From Hypericum androsaemum (Eukaryota; Streptophyta; Magnoliopsida; Malpighiales; Hypericaceae), in NCBI GenBank assembly GCA_963995505.1, contig OZ023189.1:16577495-16641494 (forward strand): a DNA stretch of 64,000 bases, read 5' to 3'. The position numbers and the translations under genes were made by a program. Positions 47,813 through 59,946 of the stretch are shown one piece after another; position 1 is the stretch's first letter, and every line of letters starts with the position of its first letter. The notes under the pieces are model-generated. The model searched no databases. It was not told the DNA's origin and worked only from the letters and a program-made list of their open reading frames with translations.

Positions 47813-48764
47813 TGTTAAGAATTCAGCAAGCAAGAGAACAAATGCGCAAAGAACATGGATGCAAGAGATATGGTTCGGCCTAGTGCCTACGTCCATGGTG
47901 AGAAAATGAGAACTTTTATTGATGGATCCGAGTCACAAAGCTATATCTAACCATAGGGTAGCACGTCCTTATATAATAGACGAACCATTGGTGTACAAGA
48001 AACCTATTTAGGTCAAATTAGGAGTCTGAAACAAAGAGTCGAGTCAAAACAGAAAAATTCTGCCAGCCGCAACTAGCAACCGCCAATTCATTAACGGGCG
48101 TCAATTGCCCCGCTTAAGGATGGCAATGGGCAGGATCCGGGTAAGATCCATAGGACTCATATCCTTACCCTCTTTTTGAATGGTGAACCCAGATCATTAC
48201 CCTTATCCTCTTTAAAAATAAGGATTTGGGCAGCATCTGGGTCCCAAAAAACTGGGCAGGATCAAGGCGATCCGCGGGTCCGTATTTTTTAAAATAATAT
48301 TTAATTTTAAAAAAATTAAATTATCTTTTGATAGTTTTCAAATAACAGCGGGACATTTTCATTCATTAAACAAATCAATACAAAGAAACTAAACAAACAA
48401 ATTCAAAAATAATTGAAGTCCTGTAAGTTAAAATTGAGAATTTGGTATTATGTCTAATAATTAATATACATATATATTATTTTAATAATAATTTAAAAAA
48501 TTCGGGTAGGATCTGGACAGTATCCTATAGATCCATATCCATGCCCTTATCTTTTAAAAATATTAAGATCCAGGCAGGATCAGGGTCTAGACCCAATCAA
48601 AGTCAACTAATTTTGGACCCTTCGAATCTGAATTAGGATAAACCATCAGGATAAGAATTAATTGTCATCCCTAGCCTCACTTACAATTTCCCTGTAAGTT
48701 GATGTTGGCGACCGCCAACTTAGTAGCGATCGCTACTTCTCAATACTTCTCGCAAATTCCAACA
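47813..48764 (-). repeat. Right LTR of copia copy 1 interrupted by a MITE
   Basis: 952 bp including a 559-bp insertion. Its GCGGCCGC site has decayed to GCAACCGC; the GCGATCGC site (near 48727) is kept. Confidence 0.85.
48115..48673. mobile_element. hAT-like MITE nested in the copia LTR (family 2)
   Basis: 559 bp. Inverted ends TAAGGATGGCAAT and, as complement of the right end, TAGGGATGACAAT (11 of 13). 8-bp flanks GCCCCGCT and GCCTCACT (6 of 8) interrupt a sequence that is continuous in the left LTR, which proves the insertion. The interior has repeated ggatc(c/t)ggg words. A truncated relative is in the P450 intron at 29820-30192. Confidence 0.8.
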
Positions 48765-48769
48765 TGACG

Positions 48770-51181
48770 GGGATTAATTAAAGACGCAAAAACCACCGAA
48801 GGACATCTTTTAGTCTTTTCTATTCAGAATGTCTTGTTTTATCTACCTTCCTTCCTATTTTCTTTGGTCTGCATCTTGGGCCACATGGAATTTCCAGGAA
48901 AAAGAGTGGCTTATGTTTCAATTTTTTTGGTATGGTTTTTCCTCAACTTTGTCTAAAAGTTCGGCAATGTGCTATTTTAAAAATTAACTTGCAGGATTCC
49001 GCTTGGTTGTAAATAAAATTTTATTTATAAAAAAACTTGCAGGATACGCACGAGATTTCCGGAGAGGTGAGACCAGAAAAGAGTTGGTTGTAGAGACTCT
49101 TTACAGTATATATGAATTGAGTTTTTGCAAGTGTTGACCCATGGGCTTTTCTTGAAACCAGCAAGCTTCTTCACATCTGTGTAGATGACAAGGTGGTATC
49201 CAGGCCCAAGCTCATCAAATCTTATATTAAGCCCTCAAGGGGAACGCATCACATCTTCTTTGTTTACAAATCTCTATACCAACGTGAATTTTAGTTTTGC
49301 TCTGGCTAGTTATTGGGTTTTATTACCCATAAGATTTGGATCATTTGGTAATAGTTTTGTTATAGCTTAATTAAGAAGTATCGAGTTTGAGTAAATACTT
49401 GTTGGACATTTTTCAAAAGTTTAACCGGACTCGAATCTGTATTAATCATTTAAAAAAAATCTATAGTTGTTACTCTAAAGAAAGGCCAGCCAGTGAGCCA
49501 GGGACTAGTATTTCGACTTGCTTCTTGTTTCTATCCTTTCCAATGGCAACCAGACACTATTTTTGTTTTCTTTCAGGGTCATAATCGAATTGCCTTTTGT
49601 CACGCGGTGGTCCTGAATGCTACACTGCCCTACTATATATGTAAGCCTCCTTCCCACCAAAAAATAGAAAAATAATAATAAGTCTACGTTGAGATTATTT
49701 CATTTTCTGATGTAGATGAAAATGTCATAGTTTATAAATGTAAAATTTTACCAACATATTTGTTTAAGGTTTTAGTTCGATATAAATATTCTAATATTGT
49801 ATATGATTGCAAATTGATCTCGTGGTTTATTATTATTTGCACAATTTATGTGTCATGTACAAACTTTGATCCTATAAACTTCGTTTGATTATTGCAATTA
49901 CTATGTTGATAGTTGAAAGTGTGGAAAATCTTCTTATGATTGACGCTTTACAAGTGTAAATAATTGCATGTTCCCGATTCCGTTCCATTACATATCTGTT
50001 GGGGTTCGAAAATAACCTCGACTTTAGATTAGGCCAGATTTCGGTTTCGTTCGCTCGCTCTCAACTTGCTTTCACTTCGCTTTCCACCAACAATATCGCA
50101 TGTTTTTTGGAAAATGATGGGACACACACTGACTTTTCACCGCGGAAATTCCTGCCTTAAGTTTCTGATCCTTTGAAGAAGAAGAATGGCACTTGACTAT
50201 ATAACTTTTGCATTATAACAAGTCCCTTTTTTAAAGCAGGCGACGTAAAAGCAAAAGGAGCCAAAGCGGGCGGGTCACCAAGTGCACATGGATGCACTAG
50301 CCCTCCACACACATATCATAAGCCTATCCATGCATGTTCCTAGTCTACTGATGTTGCATCAATCGTACATTGACAAAAAAATTAATAGGTACGGATACTA
50401 CAATTGATGTTTAATGAAGATCCGAAACAACATAACATCCAGATATTTATTGGAATAACTAATTTAGGTTCGAACATTATAAAATTTTTGAAAGATGACA
50501 AATATATCTAAACAAGTAGTTAACATTTTTCGCGTTCTTACTCAAACTCAAAAGTTTTTTGCTAAGCTAGATACTAGCTTTCGTTTTCCCCATTGAGTTT
50601 GTGAAATTGATGTATCTATTGAAAATTTTATAGTTAAAAGTACTATATAACAACATGTACAGAAGATCACAAGGCTTTATTAAATTTTCTCCCTTTAATT
50701 TTAGTAGGAAAAGAAGAGTTTTCTGTTTGTTCCTTTCCTTTTATTCGATCCAGTTGCTTGTACCCGTTATTTTCAAACAAAGTTGATTGTCCTATTGGGA
50801 CGTTTTGTTAGTGTGTGTTGAGTAATAAAGCTGTATTTTTTAATTAAAAAAGTTCATTTTAGTACTTAGTAATTTGACTAGTTTGCATACCACTAGTCCG
50901 TACCGTAGTTTAAAAATATTTGAGATATAGTTTTTTCTACTTGACAACTCCATTATTTGAACAATTTTTTGGACAAAATGTCCCCACTTATATAAGGAGT
51001 TTTGAGCTTAATACAAATACAAATGGCTAAAAAATTTCTCTCTCGTAATATTTTTAAAAGGGGTTTTCAACTTTTTAAGATTTATTTGTAAATTTTTTAT
51101 TTAATAATATTTGAGAGTATTTTTATCCAAAATAATTTTCAAATAGTGGGGGTGCCTGAGAACCTCTCTGTCACTCGACGA
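48770..51181. other. AT-rich intergenic region
   Basis: No gene or complete element recognised over 2.4 kb; several short frames without domains. Confidence 0.5.
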
Positions 51182-51354
51182 TATTTTTTTGGGAAAAGTC
51201 TACTTTAGTACCCTGTAGTATCGCCCAAAATCACTTTAGTACCCTGTGGTAAAAAACTGATCAATCGAGTCATACTTATTCCAATTAACATCAAAAAGGT
51301 CCTCCGGCAGCTGCCCGGACCTGTCCGAACCTACCCGAACCCGGACCTCCCCCA

Positions 51355-51393
<39 letters not shown>

Positions 51394-51694
51394 CTCCTCT
51401 TCTTCTTCCCAAAACCCAGAAAAATAATTGAACCAAATTATTGAATTGTTCAAAACACAGACCACAAATATCACAAACCCATTAAACTAAATTATTGAAA
51501 CCCACAGAAGGTTTCGTTGACTTCCTTTCACCTTCACATCAAAGCATCCAACACACATTGATTCATCTTAATTCAACAAAATCAGCAATATCCCAACCTA
51601 GACCTCTCAATCCTATCCTCGAATCCAACATGCCTATCCTTAAACTTGGTGCTAGCTAAAACCCATAAGACACAGGGGGAGAAATAATCGTTGC

Positions 51695-52070
51695 ATGGAG
51701 ATGGTCGTCGATACAGGGGGGCTAAGCTTCAACACCGGAAGGATCCGGTGGGAGCGGGTGCGGCGGATGTTGGAGTACGCGGCGAGGTTGGACCCGATGG
51801 AGCCCACCGAAACCTGCTCTTGCCTCCTCCTCCGCCCCACGCGCCTCCCCTTCAACCCCTGCCCGTCCACTCATGTGCATCCCAGGAGAATGGAGAAGAC
51901 GGGTGTGGTGGATTATGATCCGGCGGTGGTGGACCTCAAGGAGCAGCTCTAGAAGTTGGTCAATGCTATCGTCGGCGACGATTTCCACTCTGAGACTATT
52001 GATCGGAAATCGTCGGCGCTTAACTCCTTCAATTTGAGGAAGGTCGCTGGCCGGACTTCCAACCCCTCAA
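51695..52070 (+). pseudogene. Gene fragment inside the MULE, function not recognised
   Basis: A GC-richer frame (MEMVVDTGGLSFNTGRIRW, then RVRRMLEYAARLDPMEPTE, later VVDYDPAVVDLKEQL) is interrupted by a TAG at 51950-51952 and goes on in the same frame (KLVNAIVGDDFHSETIDRKS). The stop replaces what would be a Gln codon after one change. It looks like part of a cellular gene taken up by the element. I could not name the parent gene. Confidence 0.55.
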
Positions 52071-52299
52071 AATACAAGCCATCTCCTCTAATCTTTAATC
52101 TTTTCACTGGCGTTGCGGTGACTAGGACAACTCACCGACGCCTTCGGTTGTTGCTCCACGCACCGGAAGGGCGCTATCGCCGACCAACACATAAATCCAT
52201 GAGCGTTTCTTTTATTATGGATTTTGAAATTGTGAGAAATAATATGAGTGGGGATTACGCCGAAGAAGAAGAAGAAGAAGAGGAGAGGTAAGGAGAGAG

Positions 52300-52300
<1 letters not shown>

Positions 52301-52340
<40 letters not shown>
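52301..52340 (+). repeat. Forty-base G homopolymer
   Basis: Uninterrupted G run just after a GAA repeat (52261-52281), inside the MULE. The length is likely unstable and may be misassembled. Confidence 0.8.
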
Positions 52341-52341
<1 letters not shown>

Positions 52342-52556
52342 AGGGGGAAAGACAAGTTCACGTGTCGCCACGTCGCCACCGAATACTGATGTGGCAAGTC
52401 CAGCTGGACGGGCAGGGTCCGGGCAGCTGCCCGAGGACCTTTTTGATGTTAATTGGAATAAGTATGACTCAATTGATCAGTTTTTTACCACAGAGTACTA
52501 AAGTGATTTTGAGCGATACTACAAGGTACTAAAGTAGACTTTTCCCTATTTTTTTT

Positions 52557-53927
52557 AACCGTAAGTTACTAGTGTGAAAATTGACGAGACAAAAGGGATT
52601 AAAGTAACTTATCAAAAAAAAAGTATTGAAGTACACTTTTACCCAAACATTTGAAACCTGTCCTTTAGCATTACTAGTGCCCAAGGGTTTTGTCGTGTAA
52701 CTTGTTATAAATTTCCTTTTTGTTCAGAAGCAACGTTTTATGAAGTTCCAAACCCGAAATATAACGTTATAAAACAACCAGAAATAGGACACTGACAGTT
52801 CCAGAGTTCCTGACGCAGTATTCTTATTATTATCTTCTTTTTGGTCAATATTCTTATTATTATCCTTTAATTATCTTTTTTTAGAAGTAAAATTTTATTA
52901 ATAAGAATAAATAAATAATTTATCTTAACTACGTAAAACTATAGACATGACAATAAAAAAAATGGGCACGGTACAATGGGCCTTAATCAAACAGTCCGTG
53001 CCATGCTAATTTTGAGGAATCCTGCCACGCCAAGGAGAATGCAATCAAAATTTTTTATCATATCCGATGTGAACACTTAATGAGTTGAATAATTATAATT
53101 TGAATGTAAATTTTTTGAAGGATGATAGAACATTTTAATGACCATCTACTAAGAATGGGAAGGCCGACTAATTGGTGCAGTCTATGTCCGTTGTGTCTGG
53201 ATGAGGCAAATGTAGCCGAATATTTTGGTGGTCAGAACCCAATACTATTCTTGGACTCCAACGAGATGAACACCCAGGTGAGAGGGTATGCAGCAGAAGG
53301 TTGGGTTTGGTCAACCTTCTTCGGCATTCTTTTTCCTCTCGAGTAAAGATGGTGGTTTCTTCTCGGGCTTAATTTAGATTTTAATCTTGCTACATATTGG
53401 TTGTAATGGAGCAGTGGCTCAATATCACAACGTCTATTATAGTGCAAAATATTCTATTACAATATATAACGTCTAACATTTTTTATCGGAATACTCTTTT
53501 ACTATTGCAATTTTTTCTTATTGGATTTTACCGCAGTAAAATTTTGACACGACATTCACAACCTCAAAAAAGAAAAATGTGTACTATTTAGGTTGTAAAT
53601 ATTGCAATATATATAATACGCTCAACTTATAAAAATGAACATTTAATTATTTTTATAATAATTCGTATTCAATAAATACTTGTTAATTAATAGAATATAT
53701 TACACCAATATTATTCATGGACAAAATGGCTGTACAGCTAAGCCAAATATTATGTATCATTTTTTTAAGAATGATATCAGCAACGATCAATCCATATGCT
53801 CGTGAACCAATAGTCTTGTATTGACTTCCCTGGAACCTAGTCAACCTACCGCCATATCTCCAACCTATATATCTTTCCACAGCTACACACACTCTAATCC
53901 CACATCGGAAATTCACCACCACCAACA
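52557..53927. other. Intergenic region and promoter of the first LRR gene
   Basis: AT-rich, no gene recognised. A TATA box (CCTATATATCT, about 53864-53874) lies near 60 bp before the LRR start codon. Confidence 0.5.
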
Positions 53928-56038
53928 ATGAGATCTTTCTCCATCTCCGTCTTGCTCCTATCCTTCATCCTCCATTCCCATCTTCTTCCTTCTTCGGCCG
54001 ACAAAAATGTTGGTGCAAAAAGGGAAGCCATTGAAATAATCATAGGCGGAGGCGGCTACTATTCCCCTCCTCCGGAGTCTGAAGCATGCCCTCCTCCTCC
54101 TCCCCCTCCCGAGCCATTGTGCCCCCCTCCTCCACCGCCACCACATCCTCCTCCTCCTCCACCGTCACCACATCCTCCTCCTCCTCCTTCTCCTCCTCCT
54201 CCACCGCCACCGCATCATCCTCCTCCTTCGCCTCCTAAGCCAAAACCATCCCTGCATCCGCCGCCTCCGAAACAACCACCATCACCATCACCATCGCCGC
54301 TCTCGCCAAACCTCGTCCGCGACAGGGCGACGTTCCTTCAGCTGAAGAAACTCATTTTCAGGGACCCGAAAAGAATCCTCAAAAGCTGGACGACAAATGG
54401 GAACCCTTGCAACTTCCGTAAGGTCTTTTGCGACAAAAGGCCCGACAACAATGTCAGGTCCGTGGCGGCCGTCGACTTCAACGGCTTAAATTTCACCGGC
54501 TTCCCGAACGCCCCGGTCCCGCTCTCCGGCTTCCTCAACAAGCTCGTCGACCTCGCCGTCTACCACGCCAACACCAACATGTTCTCCGGCTCCGTCCCGG
54601 AGATCCCCACCTCCAGGATCCAGTTCCTCTACGAGCTTGATATCAGCAACAACAACCACTCCGGACCTTTCCCGACCACCGTCCTCCAGGCTACGAACCT
54701 CACCTTCCTCGACATCAGGTTAGTCTTAGTGGATGGACCCTTGTGGCCTGTGGGTGTAATTGTCCACATAGAATTTTCTAAATGTATATAATATCTTAAT
54801 TTTTTCTATAATTGTCCCCATGCAAAAAGAAAGGAAATTTTTTCCCCACTCTTCATTTTGTTCAAGAAGATAAAGTCCAAGTTTTTAATCTACATTTAAA
54901 AAAAATTAATTACAGCAATTACACTGAGATGAATTATAAAGTAAACAAAAATTCTTGACTTTTTTTGTTTGAATTTCACTCAATAGTTTAAAGTAATCTA
55001 GTAAATAAATGTGTGGCCTACAAGATTAAAGTTTTGGGTCTGTCTTCGTGTAGTGACTAGTGGGGTAATAAAAATTAGAAACAAATTTCAACCATTACAA
55101 AGTTTAATAACTATAAAAAGGACACCAAATATTGTGAGACGCAATTACTCATATATTAAAATTGCTTTATTTTAACTACATTTCAATACAAACAAAAACA
55201 TATTTTTCAATAATATAAATTAAGCAGGTATAAATTTCAATCAATTGTAGCATCAAATAAAATTGAAGTTTGTCATGTTTTTTCTATTCAACCCTGCGTC
55301 AGGTTTAACAAGTTCAACGGTCCCGTCCACGCCGACGTCTTCAACCTCGCCCTCGACGTCCTCTTCATAAACAACAACTTCTTCTCCGGCACCATCCCCT
55401 CCAACCTCGGCTCCTCGCCGGTCTACTACCTCGCCCTCGCCAACAACAACTTCTCCGGCCCCATCCCCAGTTCCATTGGGAAGGCCCCCAGGTTACGCGA
55501 GGTGCTCTTCCTCAACAACAAGCTGACCGGTTGCCTGCCCTACGAGGTCGGACTGGTCAAGAACCTGACCCTCTTCGACGCCGGAAATAACCAGCTGACC
55601 GGCCCGATCCCCCACTCGATTTCCTGCCTGAAAAAGCTGGACATCTTCAACCTAGCCTCGAACCAGTTCTACGGACCGGTTCCCGAGCCGATCTGCTCCC
55701 TCATGAGCCTGTCCAACCTCTCGTTATCGTTCAACTACTTCACCCAGGTGGGGCCCGTGTGCCGGAGCCTCATAAAGAGGAAGACCCTCGACGTGAAGAT
55801 GAACTGTATCCTTGACTTGCCGGACCAGAGGAGCCCCGATGAGTGCAAGCGTTTCTTCTCGACGCCCAGGACTTGCCCGGACGAGCGGTCGTTGACTTAT
55901 GTTCCTTGCTCCTGGAAGGGGACGGACAAGGAGGACGGAAACCATGTTGAAGCGGGTGACCGGTCGTCTACTCATCGGCATCACCACGGCGGGACTCGTC
56001 GCAGGACTTATGACGCTCTTCACGCCGGGAATGCGTAG
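53928..56038 (+). CDS. Secreted LRR protein with N-terminal extensin-like proline-rich domain (At4g06744-like)
   Basis: Two exons, 53928-54718 and 55303-56038, joining to 508 residues. Signal peptide (MRSFSISVLLLSFILHSHLL), then a proline-rich stretch (about residues 46-128) with SPPPPPPP extensin-type motifs and SP repeats, then an LRR N-cap (FLQLKKLIFRDPKRIL, NPCNFRKVFCD) and about nine LRRs (for example FLYELDISNNNHSGPFP, VLFINNNFFSGTIP, REVLFLNNKLTGCLP), ending in a Cys-containing cap (MNCILDLPDQRSPDEC). The layout places the Pro-rich part before the LRRs, unlike classical LRX proteins where it follows them. Expected location is the cell wall. The last 35 residues are His/Arg/Gly-rich. 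A paralogue lies at 62.1-63.7 kb. The two-exon join is clean (ATC AG|G TTT). Confidence 0.88.
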
Positions 56039-56238
56039 TAGGGGTTTTGTATTTTTGTATGTGTTTTTGGTTTAATTAATTGCAAATATTAATCGTCTCG
56101 TCGTAATTAGTTCTGTTCATCGTCAAGTTTGGAGTATCAAGGGATATAAATTATAATGTTGCTGTTAAGATATAGGGATATAATGCTGAATAAACCATGT
56201 GTAAGAATTCCATGAATAATAATTGTAGTATATGCTAT

Positions 56239-56516
56239 TGTTATGAATTCAGCAACTAGAGAATAAGATCGCATAAAGAACACGGAACAAGAGAATTACG
56301 TGGTTCGGCCTAATGCCTACATCCACAGGGAGAAAGGAGAACTTTTATTGATGAGTTCCCGAGCCACAAAGCCATACAAAACCTTAGGGTAACATGCCTT
56401 TATATAGAGGCAAACCCTTGTTGTACAAGTAACCTATCTAGGTCTAATTAGGAGTCCAAAACCTAGTCAGAATAGGAATATGAAATAAGTCTTTCCTATT
56501 TCTCGCCATCCCAACA
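56239..56516 (-). repeat. Left LTR of copia copy 2
   Basis: 278 bp; lacks the GC-rich palindromic block found in copy 1 LTRs and is correspondingly shorter. Confidence 0.85.
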
Positions 56517-56718
56517 ATCTCCACCTTGGCGAGAAATCATCTCGTGGAAGAACCATGAAGCTCCACCCGAACTTCAACAAACTCCACCTTGACAAAACAC
56601 CGCCCCATGAAGAACCATGAGATCTTGCAAAACCAATCCGACTCCACCGACTCCATCTCGGACCATAGATAACTGCATCAATAAGACCATCTCAACTTTC
56701 TCCTCACCTTTTGTTCAA

Positions 56719-57519
56719 TCACTTGGAGCCAGCCCCCAAACTCAAGCTTCTGAGCTTGCTTGGCATATTCCCTCCAACCTCTATCGAACCCCAACTAGCA
56801 AGTCCACCTGCTGAAGCAACCTTGCGACCAATAGACACGCCCTCTATTTTTCGGTCAGCCCCATGCTCCGCAACCTCGAACTGCTTTTCCGCTGGACCTT
56901 TTTGCCTCAAACCAATGCTACTTGCTATAGCATACAAAGGGCAACCTTTTGTTCTACTAAGTAGAACCCTCGACATGCCTCAAACTCTACTATTCGGCCT
57001 TGAGTGAGATACCCGATTCACTCGTGGTGTCACCAATGGCTTCGTATGCCCAATGCCAAACCTACCCAACACCTTTGACGTGCACGTCCCTTTAGACAAC
57101 CATAGCAGGGCCCAGCTAACAATGCTTCTCCGAGACAACCATGGCTCCTTGCCAACCACGCCTCCACGAAACAACCATAGCTTGCTATCCATGTCTTCGC
57201 GAATCCCAATTACACTCAAACCATCCATGTCAAGCCTTTGCTCTCTCATACGAACCAACCTCATATGACCTGAGCTTTTTCCCACTTCATCAGACCCATT
57301 GATGTGACTCCACCTACAATAATGTTCTCCACTAACCTGTAGGTATTTCCTTTCACCCTTCATCCCTACCATCGCATCCTTATCCATCTTTTTTAGCCTA
57401 CCTTTATAACTATCATTGTTGTAGTCCAAGGTCCCTAGCAAAAAGAGATTACGAGGATGCATTGGACTTGATGAGACAGAAAGCCAGTCACCATCCGACC
57501 CGTCTGAACATGTGGCCAT
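56719..57519 (-). pseudogene. Copia protease fragment and RT/RNaseH-border remnant (copy 2)
   Basis: 57519-57270 keeps bits of the post-protease region (ATCSDGSDGDWLSVSS, RNLFLLGTLDYNNDSYKG); 57110-56719 keeps TSKVLGRFGIGHTKPL and GCPLYAIASSIGLRQKG, closely matching copy 1. The active-site protease segment itself is missing. Confidence 0.7.
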
Positions 57520-57561
57520 AGTTGTGGATGCCGATCCCTCCTCGTTGTCTTGATCCCTAGT

Positions 57562-57882
57562 TCATCCTGGATAGTCCCCTTCATGTGCCCTTCTCCGCAC
57601 TTGAAACCACTTCCGTTGAACTTCTTTGACTCCGACCTGGATCCTCTTCCACAACCCAGCTGGTGGCTCCTCATCATCCGCCAAGCACAAGCGAATCTTC
57701 GCTACTGCCTTGGCCTCCAACTCTTCCCACTCTTGCTCCTCCATCTTCTCGGACTTCTTCTCCGAGAGCGCGATAACCATCCCTTGCTGCACGAGGAGAT
57801 CCCTGACACGCCTTTGCCATAACCCGAAATTCAATAAACCATCGAACTTCACAAGAGCAAACTTCGCGCCGTGATTCGACAT
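57562..57882 (-). pseudogene. Copia gag N-terminal remnant (copy 2)
   Basis: Starts with ATG at 57882 (MSNHGAKFALVKFDG, NFGLWQRRVRDLLVQQ, later IRLCLADDEEPPAGLWK) and ends early. The central gag seen in copy 1 is deleted: after LADDE the frame jumps from the VIDEESP region to a point near the zinc knuckle. Confidence 0.8.
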
Positions 57883-57908
57883 CCTCCAACCTTAGCTCTG
57901 ATACCAAT

Positions 57909-58185
57909 TGTTAAAAATTCAGCAACTTGGGAACAAAACGCGCAAAGAACACGGACGCAAGAGTTTACGTGGTTCGGCCTAATGCCTACATCCACAGGGA
58001 GAAAGGAGAACTTTTATTGATGAGTTCTCGAGCCACAAAGCCATACAAAACCTTAGGGTAACATGCCTTTATATAGAGGCAAACCTTTGTTGTACAAGTA
58101 ACTTATCTAGGTCTAATTAGGAGTCCAAAACCTAGTCAGAATAGGAATAGAAAATAAGTCTTTCCTATTTCTCGCCATCCCAACA
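57909..58185 (-). repeat. Right LTR of copia copy 2
   Basis: 277 bp, same structure as its partner and flanked by the GCTAT duplication. Confidence 0.85.
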
Positions 58186-58190
58186 GCTAT

Positions 58191-59946
58191 TTATGCATAG
58201 ATCCTAACGTGTCCAAACACAAGATTAAATATTTGTTTAAAAATTTATCAACATTCGAAGATTATATGCTGAGAATATCACTCATAAAAGAACAGGGGTG
58301 AATGGTGGGTGCACATTCCCCTAACCTTAAAAAATGAAGGTTTTCTGTGTACTTTTTTACATAAAATTATTAGTTGGTTGGTCCTCACATTTAAAAGGTG
58401 CCTGAATCAACAATGTCATACTATTGTTGAGTTCTATTATCCAAATAATAGATGGAATTCCATATGAAGAAAAAAAAGACTAAATGGAATACAAAGTTTC
58501 AGGTATACACTTTTGAAAATAAAGAAAGAGAGGACTTACCAAAAATAAAGAAAATAAAGAAAGAAGAATTGTTAGGATACTTTAGCTCAAAACTCAATAA
58601 ACAACATACTTTTACAAATAAAAGCGAAAATGTTTTGTATTTTACTCGAACACAGACGAAAATTGTGAGTTGGTTGTCCCGTGAGCCGTAAAGATGATGC
58701 TTAGTCCGGCGTAGCGACAAGAGGGAGAAGGCATAAACCAAAAATACCGATATTAAAATAAATAATATAGAGCTACATAATGCAATTTAATGTGGTGCCC
58801 GTGGGAAGATATTTCTCGATCGATCACTTTCAGAAGCCAAGATGCCCAAGTGGAGACATGGCTCCAAATTTGCATGATTTGTCCAACATTAGCTAATTTA
58901 TACGAAATTTACTCGGATATTCAGATAATAGGTAATTTTTTGAACTACGTCCTTATAATTTCTCTACGCCGTGCTAATTGTGTACTAGGAAGACAAACAA
59001 TGCCTTCCGGTAAGAATAGTTATGCGACGGCCAAAGATTGGTCCCATGCAATATGTTTTTAAAATTATGGTCCGACCAATCATACCGTAATCTAGAACCA
59101 ATCCAAGGTCTTTTTGCATTTAAATTCGCATGATGGTTCAAGTGGTGGTCAATAGCGTAAACCATCAGTGAAACTAGTCAGACCAACTCGTTTATTCAAT
59201 TGGACCGACTGGTCCAACTGAGTAAACTGCCAAAAAAATTGTAAATATATTTTTTGAGTTTTATTATATGAAATTATAATTTTAAAAGTAAATTATAAAT
59301 TAGGCAATTAAAATATTGTATGTTTATAATTATTTGATATTTTAATATTAAATATAATTAATAATAAATTTTTATTTATTTAAAAATCTTCAATCATATT
59401 AGTTGAACCGAGAAAATGGAAAAAATCTCGGGTTATCCTCCGATTTGTTTTTAAAAATATTGGTCCATGAGCTCTTCTTTGGGACAAGAGCACAGTGCTG
59501 CCTGGTCCCAATCTTATGTCTGGTCTTTTTATTAATATAACAAACAAATGTTTATGCGTACTTAGTATTTGCCTAATTTATTCAAGAAGCGTTTTGCATT
59601 TTCACTTTCCGTACATGTATAAGGCCAAAATTGTTGTGTGTCATGCAAAGATGATAAACAGGTACGTGTTGTTAATAAAAAGGATACCAAATTTTGATGT
59701 CAGAGTACCCTAAATATATAAAATAGGAGTTAGCCCGAGCAATAAGAAATCTATTTGTTAATCATGAACCGCTTAACCTTAGCGAGAATAGTGACAATAG
59801 AAAGATCGCATAGAAAATTTCGAGCATTAGAATAAAACCAAGGATTAACTTGCATCAATTCTCTTAGCCTTTGCGATTATTCTTATTAGGAATCAACCAA
59901 TTCAGTTTTTCTTTCATACGAACATACCTCCCTTCTATTTATTAAA
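58191..59946. other. Intergenic region with one MITE
   Basis: AT-rich, no gene recognised outside the MITE at 59049-59462. Confidence 0.5.
59049..59462. mobile_element. hAT-like MITE (family 1, third copy)
   Basis: 414 bp. Ends CAATATGTTTTTAAAA and TTTTTAAAAATATTG. Flanks GTCCCATG (59041-59048) and GTCCATGA (59463-59470) match after one 1-base gap. Interior ggtccgacc and gaccgactggtcc words are shared with copies at 28792 and 44726. Confidence 0.72.

Larger units (their letters stand above)
45520..48764 (-). mobile_element. Non-autonomous Ty1/copia retrotransposon (copy 1), one LTR split by a MITE
   Basis: LTRs 45520-45891 and 47813-48764 begin TGTTAAGAATTC and end CCAACA, with exact TGACG target duplications (45515-45519 and 48765-48769). 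The minus-strand primer site next to the right LTR reads TGGTATCAGAGC (initiator tRNA-Met, the copia standard) and the polypurine tract AAGGTGGAGATTG abuts the left LTR. Internal DNA is only 1.9 kb: gag, protease, then a short piece of the pol C-terminus. Integrase and most of reverse transcriptase are absent. The right LTR is enlarged by the MITE at 48115-48673. Confidence 0.9.
51191..52546. mobile_element. Mutator-like element with long TIRs carrying a gene fragment (Pack-MULE-like)
   Basis: 1356 bp. Terminal inverted repeats of about 130 bp (51191-51322 and 52415-52546) start GGGAAAAGTCTACTTTAG and differ at only a handful of positions. 9-bp target duplications TATTTTTTT at 51182-51190 and 52547-52555, the hallmark length of MULEs (low complexity, so weaker than a random 9-mer). 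No transposase. The interior holds a CT microsatellite (51357-51392), a coding-like fragment (51695-52070) and a 40-base G run (52301-52340). Confidence 0.82.
56239..58185 (-). mobile_element. Non-autonomous Ty1/copia retrotransposon (copy 2)
   Basis: LTRs 56239-56516 and 57909-58185 (TGTTA...CATCCCAACA), exact GCTAT target duplications (56234-56238 and 58186-58190). The primer site TGGTATCAGAGC is next to the right LTR; the polypurine tract AAGGTGGAGATTG is next to the left. The total is only 1947 bp. It carries the gag start, a fragment of the protease region and the same RT/RNaseH-border tail as copy 1. It inserted 200 bp downstream of the LRR gene. LTR differences cluster in the first 55 bp; the rest is nearly identical. 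Confidence 0.9.

Noticed and set aside
53122..53346. 74-codon frame upstream of the LRR gene
   Set aside because: No domain, no conserved pattern and no splice context.
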